In this document: in pieces, positions 5,479-9,122 of the stretch
Numbering within the stretch: the stretch's first letter is position 1
How the letters are laid out: every line of letters begins with the position of its first letter
DNA from: Bacteroidales bacterium
Lineage (GTDB): Bacteria > Bacteroidota > Bacteroidia > Bacteroidales > UBA1402
NCBI GenBank assembly: GCA_003506275.1
Contig: DOBD01000187.1
Span: 1 to 9,122 of the forward strand
Direction of reading: 5' to 3'
Length of the DNA: 9,122 nucleotides
The notes under the pieces: generated by a model
Told to the model about the DNA's origin: nothing
The model's database searches: none
Seen by the model: only the letters and a program-made list of their open reading frames with translations
Translations under genes and position numbers: made by a program

Positions 5479-6422
5479 CGCAAGCGCTGGAACAGGTGCT
5501 TTTTCTCCGGTGAAAACAGCAAGAGGCTGGCCCTGCCAATCACATGGGAGGCGGGGACCAGCCCAAAGCGACGGGAATCGTTCAGATAGCCCTGGTGGTC
5601 GTTGAGTACCACGTAGTAATCTTGTTTGAAGGTGTATTGGGCTGCCGCAACACCGTTGAGCAGCCACGAACTGTCCTTGGCTTCGGTCAGGGAGACCCCT
5701 TCATGGGAATTGATCAAGGCTTGCCAGGTTTCCATACTGCGCCTGTCGAGGGGAATGGTATAGCCACGATAGGGCACCAACGTGCTCAGGTTATCCATGG
5801 TTGAGGCATAGGGCTTAAGGGCCACTTTAAGGATGGGGTGGGCTATCAGCAACCGCATGTATTCCAATTGGGGCATGAAGAGGAAGCCGGTGTCGTTTCG
5901 AGTCAACAAGGGACGTTGCATGCCGGCTGCCTTAAAGGCTTCTTCGACCAGGGCGTTTTGGGCAGGCCAGTAGTGGTAACAAAAGAGCGCATCGACCGAA
6001 CGGGGTTTGGGGGCTTCGTTGACGTACAGACTGGTGCCGTCCAACCGGACGAAATCGCCTGGCAAGCCCACGCAACGGCTAAGCAGGACGGGACGCAGGT
6101 TGACGGGTTCGCTGGCTTTGCCTAGAGGTTGATTGAACACCAGGAGGTCTTCCCGGTGTATGTTGGACAAACCTGGCAGACGGTTGACTTTTTCAGAGAG
6201 GATCCAGCGTGATTTGGCTTTGTCTTTGATGAAGGGCCATTTGATGGCTTGAGGCAAACGAGCCCCCAGGCTCCATTTTTCAACCAGCAGGCGGTCGCCC
6301 TTAGCCTGGAATTCTGCCATGGCGTCAGACGCCACGCGGTACGTGTCGAATAAGAAGAACCTGGCAAGGGCGGCGAACAATGCGGCAATGACCAGGATCC
6401 AAAGGATGCGTTTACCTGTCAT
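5475..6422 (-). CDS. Signal peptidase I paralogue lacking the catalytic Ser/Lys dyad
   Basis: 315 aa. One N-terminal membrane segment (about 5-25), then an S26-type outer domain. The Ser box, PSxSMxxxLxxGD in active enzymes, is here VASDAMAEFQAKGDRLLVEK, with A34 where the nucleophilic Ser should be. The Lys box, KRCVGLPGD in its neighbour, is SRCVGLPGD, with S115 replacing the general base. Of the last box, GDNRHKSADSR in the neighbour, only NDSRRFGLVPASHVIGRA remains. The fold markers (CVGLPGD, VPxxHVIGRA) are kept, so this is a coherent protein rather than decay, and the frame is open throughout. It is encoded 24 bases after lepB, in the same run as dapB. It may regulate or assist LepB, or bind signal peptides without cutting them; these roles are inference. 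Confidence 0.85.
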   Translation of the reverse strand: MTGKRILWILVIAALFAALARFFLFDTYRVASDAMAEFQAKGDRLLVEKWSLGARLPQAIKWPFIKDKAKSRWILSEKVNRLPGLSNIHREDLLVFNQPLGKASEPVNLRPVLLSRCVGLPGDFVRLDGTSLYVNEAPKPRSVDALFCYHYWPAQNALVEEAFKAAGMQRPLLTRNDTGFLFMPQLEYMRLLIAHPILKVALKPYASTMDNLSTLVPYRGYTIPLDRRSMETWQALINSHEGVSLTEAKDSSWLLNGVAAAQYTFKQDYYVVLNDHQGYLNDSRRFGLVPASHVIGRASLLLFSPEKKHLFQRLR

Positions 6423-6446
6423 ATCCTACCGGAAGGTATTAGGTTA

Positions 6447-7913
6447 TCAGGATGCTTTTTTAAACAAGCGTTTCCATCGTATTTTTCCATCAAAGAGGTC
6501 TCTGTCCTTGTCGAGCGATAACCAGACCAGAACGGGCTTGCCCACAATGTGGTCTTCGGGTACGAAACCCCAGGCCCGGCTGTCGGCCGATTTATGTCGG
6601 TTGTCTCCCATCATCCAGTAATAATCCAGCGTGAAGGTATACGTGGTGGCCGGTTGACCGTTCAGTTGTACCACCCCGTTGACCACTTCCAGGGATTGTT
6701 TTTCATAGTGGTGGATGACGTGGCCGTAGAGCATCAGATTGTGAGCATTCAGTTCAATGGTGGCCCCCTTGGCCGGTATCCAGATGGGACCGTAGTTGTC
6801 GCGTGTCCAGGTGTTGGAGGGGTTCAGCGGATAGGTAGGCCCGGCCACGTTGTAGCCACCCAGGGTATCGGTTTCCACAAAAACGGTGTCGATGAAGGGG
6901 CTTTTCTTGACTTGTTCCAGCACCTTCCTGGTCAGCGGAAGAACATATACAGGGTTGAGATGACCGTTGGCATCGCGCTTCAACGGCAGGTAGGCAGCAA
7001 AATAGCCGTCTTCGGGCAAACGTATCTGGTCTTCTTTGCTGACATTCCAGGTCCTGAATTGATGTTCGGAAAGAAAGCCGCCTTTGGTTTGCACGTAGTA
7101 GTTCAGCTGGGCTTCAGGGGCGTCTTCCATGGGTTTTCCATCGATGAAAAGCTGGTTGGCGATGATTTGAAGCGTATCGCCGGGTAGGCCCACGCACCGT
7201 TTGACGAAATTTTCGCGTCGGTCAACAGGCCGGTAGACTAGCTTGCCATACGTGGCCGATTGGCTGATAAGGCGTTGAGTGGCAGCTTCCAGACTGATGC
7301 CATATTGCAAGGCCGTCATGTACCTGGTTGAATAAAAGTCAGGATTAGTGGCTTTGAGTAACACGGAGTCTCCGGCCGGGAAATTAAACACCACGATATC
7401 ATTGCGTTTGACAGGTCCCAAGCCAGGCACCCGCTTGTAGCCCCATTGCGGTTTGTCGAGGTAGGATTTCGTGTTGACCAATGGCAGGGTATGCTGCGCC
7501 AAGGGGAAGGAGAGCGGTGTCATGGGTACCCTGGGACCATAGCTGAGCTTGCTGACGAACAGAAAATCGCCCACCAGCAGGGATTTCTCCAGCGAGGAGG
7601 AAGGTATCTGGTAGTTTTGAAAGAAATAGATGTTGATGAGGTAGACGGCCACCAAGGCAAACACAATGGCGTCTACCCAGTCGAAAATGGTACGGAGTGT
7701 CTTGTTTTTAAAACCACGCCAAAATCCCCAAGGTAACAGGCGGGTGATGTACAGGTCGAAAAACAAGGGTAGGGCCAGTAACCACCAGCCACTATGTGTC
7801 CAGAAGGCGAAGAGCAGGGTGATGACGCTCCAGATACTCAGACGTATCCACTTGGCGCGGGGGGCCTTGAAAGAAAGTTTGCGGGGCCCGTTTTCAGGGT
7901 TGGGTGTGCTCAT
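6447..7913 (-). CDS. lepB: Signal peptidase I (active, long Bacteroidota form)
   Basis: 488 aa; cuts Sec and Tat signal peptides on the periplasmic side of the inner membrane. Two N-terminal membrane segments (about 25-60 and 80-98) precede the Ser box IPSSSLEKSLLVGD with nucleophile S107. Leu replaces the usual Met after it. The Lys box NFVKRCVGLPGD supplies K238, and GDNRHKSADSRAWGFVPEDHIVGK (436-459) is the closing S26 motif. It is longer than the 324-residue E. coli enzyme because of large insertions between the Ser and Lys boxes and between the Lys box and GDNR, which are usual in Bacteroidota. It starts 17 bases after the dapB stop, so it is probably co-transcribed with dapB and the degenerate paralogue. 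Confidence 0.95.
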   Translation of the reverse strand: MSTPNPENGPRKLSFKAPRAKWIRLSIWSVITLLFAFWTHSGWWLLALPLFFDLYITRLLPWGFWRGFKNKTLRTIFDWVDAIVFALVAVYLINIYFFQNYQIPSSSLEKSLLVGDFLFVSKLSYGPRVPMTPLSFPLAQHTLPLVNTKSYLDKPQWGYKRVPGLGPVKRNDIVVFNFPAGDSVLLKATNPDFYSTRYMTALQYGISLEAATQRLISQSATYGKLVYRPVDRRENFVKRCVGLPGDTLQIIANQLFIDGKPMEDAPEAQLNYYVQTKGGFLSEHQFRTWNVSKEDQIRLPEDGYFAAYLPLKRDANGHLNPVYVLPLTRKVLEQVKKSPFIDTVFVETDTLGGYNVAGPTYPLNPSNTWTRDNYGPIWIPAKGATIELNAHNLMLYGHVIHHYEKQSLEVVNGVVQLNGQPATTYTFTLDYYWMMGDNRHKSADSRAWGFVPEDHIVGKPVLVWLSLDKDRDLFDGKIRWKRLFKKAS

Positions 7914-7930
7914 GTTCCGTTGGCGTTAGG

Positions 7931-8644
7931 TTAGAATCCGAGCAAGTCGGTCATGCTTAGAAATCCTTGGTGGGTGGCGGTGAATTCTGCAGCCAGCACA
8001 GCACCGAAAGCGAGTCCTTGCCGGTTTTTGGCGTTGTGAGAGATGCGCAAGGTGTCCACTTCCGAATCGTACACGACCTCGTGGTAGCCGGGCACGTCGC
8101 CGGTACGTTCGGAGACGATGCCTATCACTTCCGGTTGGGTGGAGTCTCCTTCAATCCACTCTTGTTTTCTGTCGAGGCGGGCGATGATGTCTTCAGCCAG
8201 ACTGATGGCTGTCCCTGAGGGGGCGTCCAGTTTCTGTGTATGGTGGATTTCCTTCATGGACACGTCGTAGTGGGGGAAGGCATTCATCATGTCAGCCAGG
8301 CGTTTGTTGAGGGCGAAAAACAGGTTGGCTCCCAGGCTGAAGTTGGAAGCGTAGAAAAAGGTGTTTCCCCGCTTGCAGGCCTGTTTGATTTCGTCCATGT
8401 GCTCGAGCCAACCAGTGGTACCGGAAACCACTGGTACGCCGGCTGCGAAACAGTGGCGGAAATTGTCCATGGCTGCATCGGGTCTGGAAAACTCAATGGC
8501 GACTTCGGCCGATCGGAAAGCGGGAGAATCAAAGTCCTCAGCGTTGTTGATGTCAATGATGCTGACTAAGGTATGGCCACGTTGCAGGGCGATGCGCTCG
8601 ATTTCATGGCCCATTTTTCCATAGCCGATAAGGGCAATCTTCAT
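7931..8644 (-). CDS. dapB: 4-hydroxy-tetrahydrodipicolinate reductase
   Basis: 237 aa; reduces the DapA product to tetrahydrodipicolinate with NAD(P)H on the way to diaminopimelate and lysine, in the cytoplasm. Rossmann dinucleotide loop GYGKMG (7-12), GTTGW (75-79), ASNFS (99-103), and the substrate and catalytic signature EIHHTQKLDAPSGTA (132-146) with H134, H135 and K138. Slightly shorter than the E. coli protein (273 aa), as usual for Bacteroidota forms. First gene of the minus-strand run with lepB and the lepB-like gene; diaminopimelate is needed for peptidoglycan, so the run joins cell-wall precursor supply to protein export. A TATCTTTG box lies just upstream on this strand. Confidence 0.96.
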   Translation of the reverse strand: MKIALIGYGKMGHEIERIALQRGHTLVSIIDINNAEDFDSPAFRSAEVAIEFSRPDAAMDNFRHCFAAGVPVVSGTTGWLEHMDEIKQACKRGNTFFYASNFSLGANLFFALNKRLADMMNAFPHYDVSMKEIHHTQKLDAPSGTAISLAEDIIARLDRKQEWIEGDSTQPEVIGIVSERTGDVPGYHEVVYDSEVDTLRISHNAKNRQGLAFGAVLAAEFTATHQGFLSMTDLLGF

Positions 8645-8666
8645 AGAAATGTGTATTTACTAGGGC

Positions 8667-8700
8667 CAAAGATACATAAAATTTATTGTGGGAGGGCAAA
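8667..8700 (-). promoter_or_regulatory. Candidate dapB-lepB operon promoter
   Basis: On the minus strand TATCTTTG (8674-8667) fits TAnnTTTG and TTTG (8700-8697) lies 22 bases upstream, slightly more than the usual 19-21. It overlaps the divergent promoter, so the two could compete. It is 22 bases from the dapB ATG. Confidence 0.5.
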
Positions 8701-8715
8701 ATACATGTACCTTTG
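8685..8715 (+). promoter_or_regulatory. Candidate promoter of the Ig-like lipoprotein gene
   Basis: ATTG at 8685-8688, a 19-base spacer and TACCTTTG at 8708-8715. It would give a leader of about 50 bases. It interleaves with the dapB promoter on the other strand. Confidence 0.5.
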
Positions 8716-8772
8716 CGGTCGCACACAGGTCAGGTAATCATGGATGTCCGGCCGTTTCCAGGAGCAATCGAT

Positions 8773-9122
8773 ATGAGATACGTCCCTTCATTAGTATTGG
8801 TAGCCACGTTGGTATTGGTCAGTGCTTGCGCCAATACGGGTTCGCCGAGTGGTGGGCCCAAGGATGAAACGCCCCCCCGCCTGATTCGAACCGAACCGGC
8901 TGAATACCAGATTGACTATGCGAAGAAACGTATTGTTTTGCATTTCAACGAGTTGGTTTCTCTGGAACGCTCCAGCGAAAAGGTCATAGTGTCACCGCCT
9001 CAGGTGATACCGGCAGACATCAAGGCAGTGGGAGACAAGATCTCCGTTGTGTTCAAGGATACCCTGCGCGACTCAACGACCTACACCATCGACTTTACCG
9101 ACGCCATCGTCGATTTCAACGA
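8773..9122 (+). CDS. Ig-like domain lipoprotein, 5' part only
   Basis: The first 116 codons are open to the window end. A signal peptide (MRYVPSLVLVATLVLVSAC) ends in the lipobox VSAC with the lipidated Cys at residue 19. Next come the linker ANTGSPSGGPKDETPPRLI and an Ig-like (Big_5/SbsA-type) domain with YAKKRIVLHFNELVSL and a following VIVSPPQV. This 'GGPKDxTPP ... FxE' arrangement is typical of a conserved Bacteroidota lipoprotein, normally about 500 residues or longer, whose function is not known to me. An in-frame ATG exists at 8740, but 8773 is preferred because it gives a clean signal peptide and has AGGAG eight bases upstream. Confidence 0.85.
   Translation, partial: MRYVPSLVLVATLVLVSACANTGSPSGGPKDETPPRLIRTEPAEYQIDYAKKRIVLHFNELVSLERSSEKVIVSPPQVIPADIKAVGDKISVVFKDTLRDSTTYTIDFTDAIVDFN

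Noticed and set aside
6549..7187. 212-codon plus-strand open frame opposite lepB
   Set aside because: Mirror frame of a well-supported lepB gene with no recognisable domain; long antisense frames are common in this GC range.

Overview
The window looks like a chromosomal segment of a Bacteroidota member, probably Bacteroidales. The grounds are a type IX secretion C-terminal sorting domain, several promoter-like elements of the Bacteroidota form TAnnTTTG (some with a TTTG-like box about 19 bases upstream), Bacteroidota-style outer-membrane lipoproteins, and a dapB / two-lepB / WbqC gene set that I recall from Bacteroidales genomes. No species can be named from the sequence alone.

Left part, about 1-3366, is accessory and fairly AT-rich. 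A complete IS3-family element (about 1-1435) carries orfA and orfB with a canonical A_AAA_AAA slippery site and imperfect terminal inverted repeats. It has interrupted a gene for a type IX-secreted protein, of which only the C-terminal sorting domain survives (1436-1792). Two bases later an unrecognised lipoprotein gene starts (1795-2502). Then comes a two-gene toxin-antitoxin module (a ribbon-helix-helix-like antitoxin and a MazF/PemK-type toxin, 2583-3150) with a candidate promoter and overlapping operator, followed by a terminator-like hairpin. Just beyond it lies a short remnant (3235-3273) that repeats the 3' coding end of the upstream lipoprotein with mostly synonymous differences, so a paralogue probably once stood here. 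A GC-rich palindrome plus a 10-bp tandem repeat closes the region.

Right part, about 3367-9122, is dense, higher-GC housekeeping sequence. A WbqC-family gene (minus) and an M24B Xaa-Pro aminopeptidase (plus) diverge from a short shared promoter region. The peptidase converges, with a 5-base gap, on a minus-strand run dapB - lepB - lepB-like. The first signal peptidase keeps its Ser/Lys dyad. The second has Ala in place of the catalytic Ser, Ser in place of the Lys, and a degraded GDNR box, so it looks like a non-catalytic paralogue kept beside the active enzyme. Divergent from dapB, the 5' part of a lipoprotein gene with an Ig-like N-terminal domain runs off the window end.

The most notable item is the degenerate signal peptidase paralogue. 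Next are the toxin-antitoxin module flanked by two copies of a lipoprotein 3' end, and the IS-truncated type IX cargo gene. I did not find a clear, wholly new multi-gene system.
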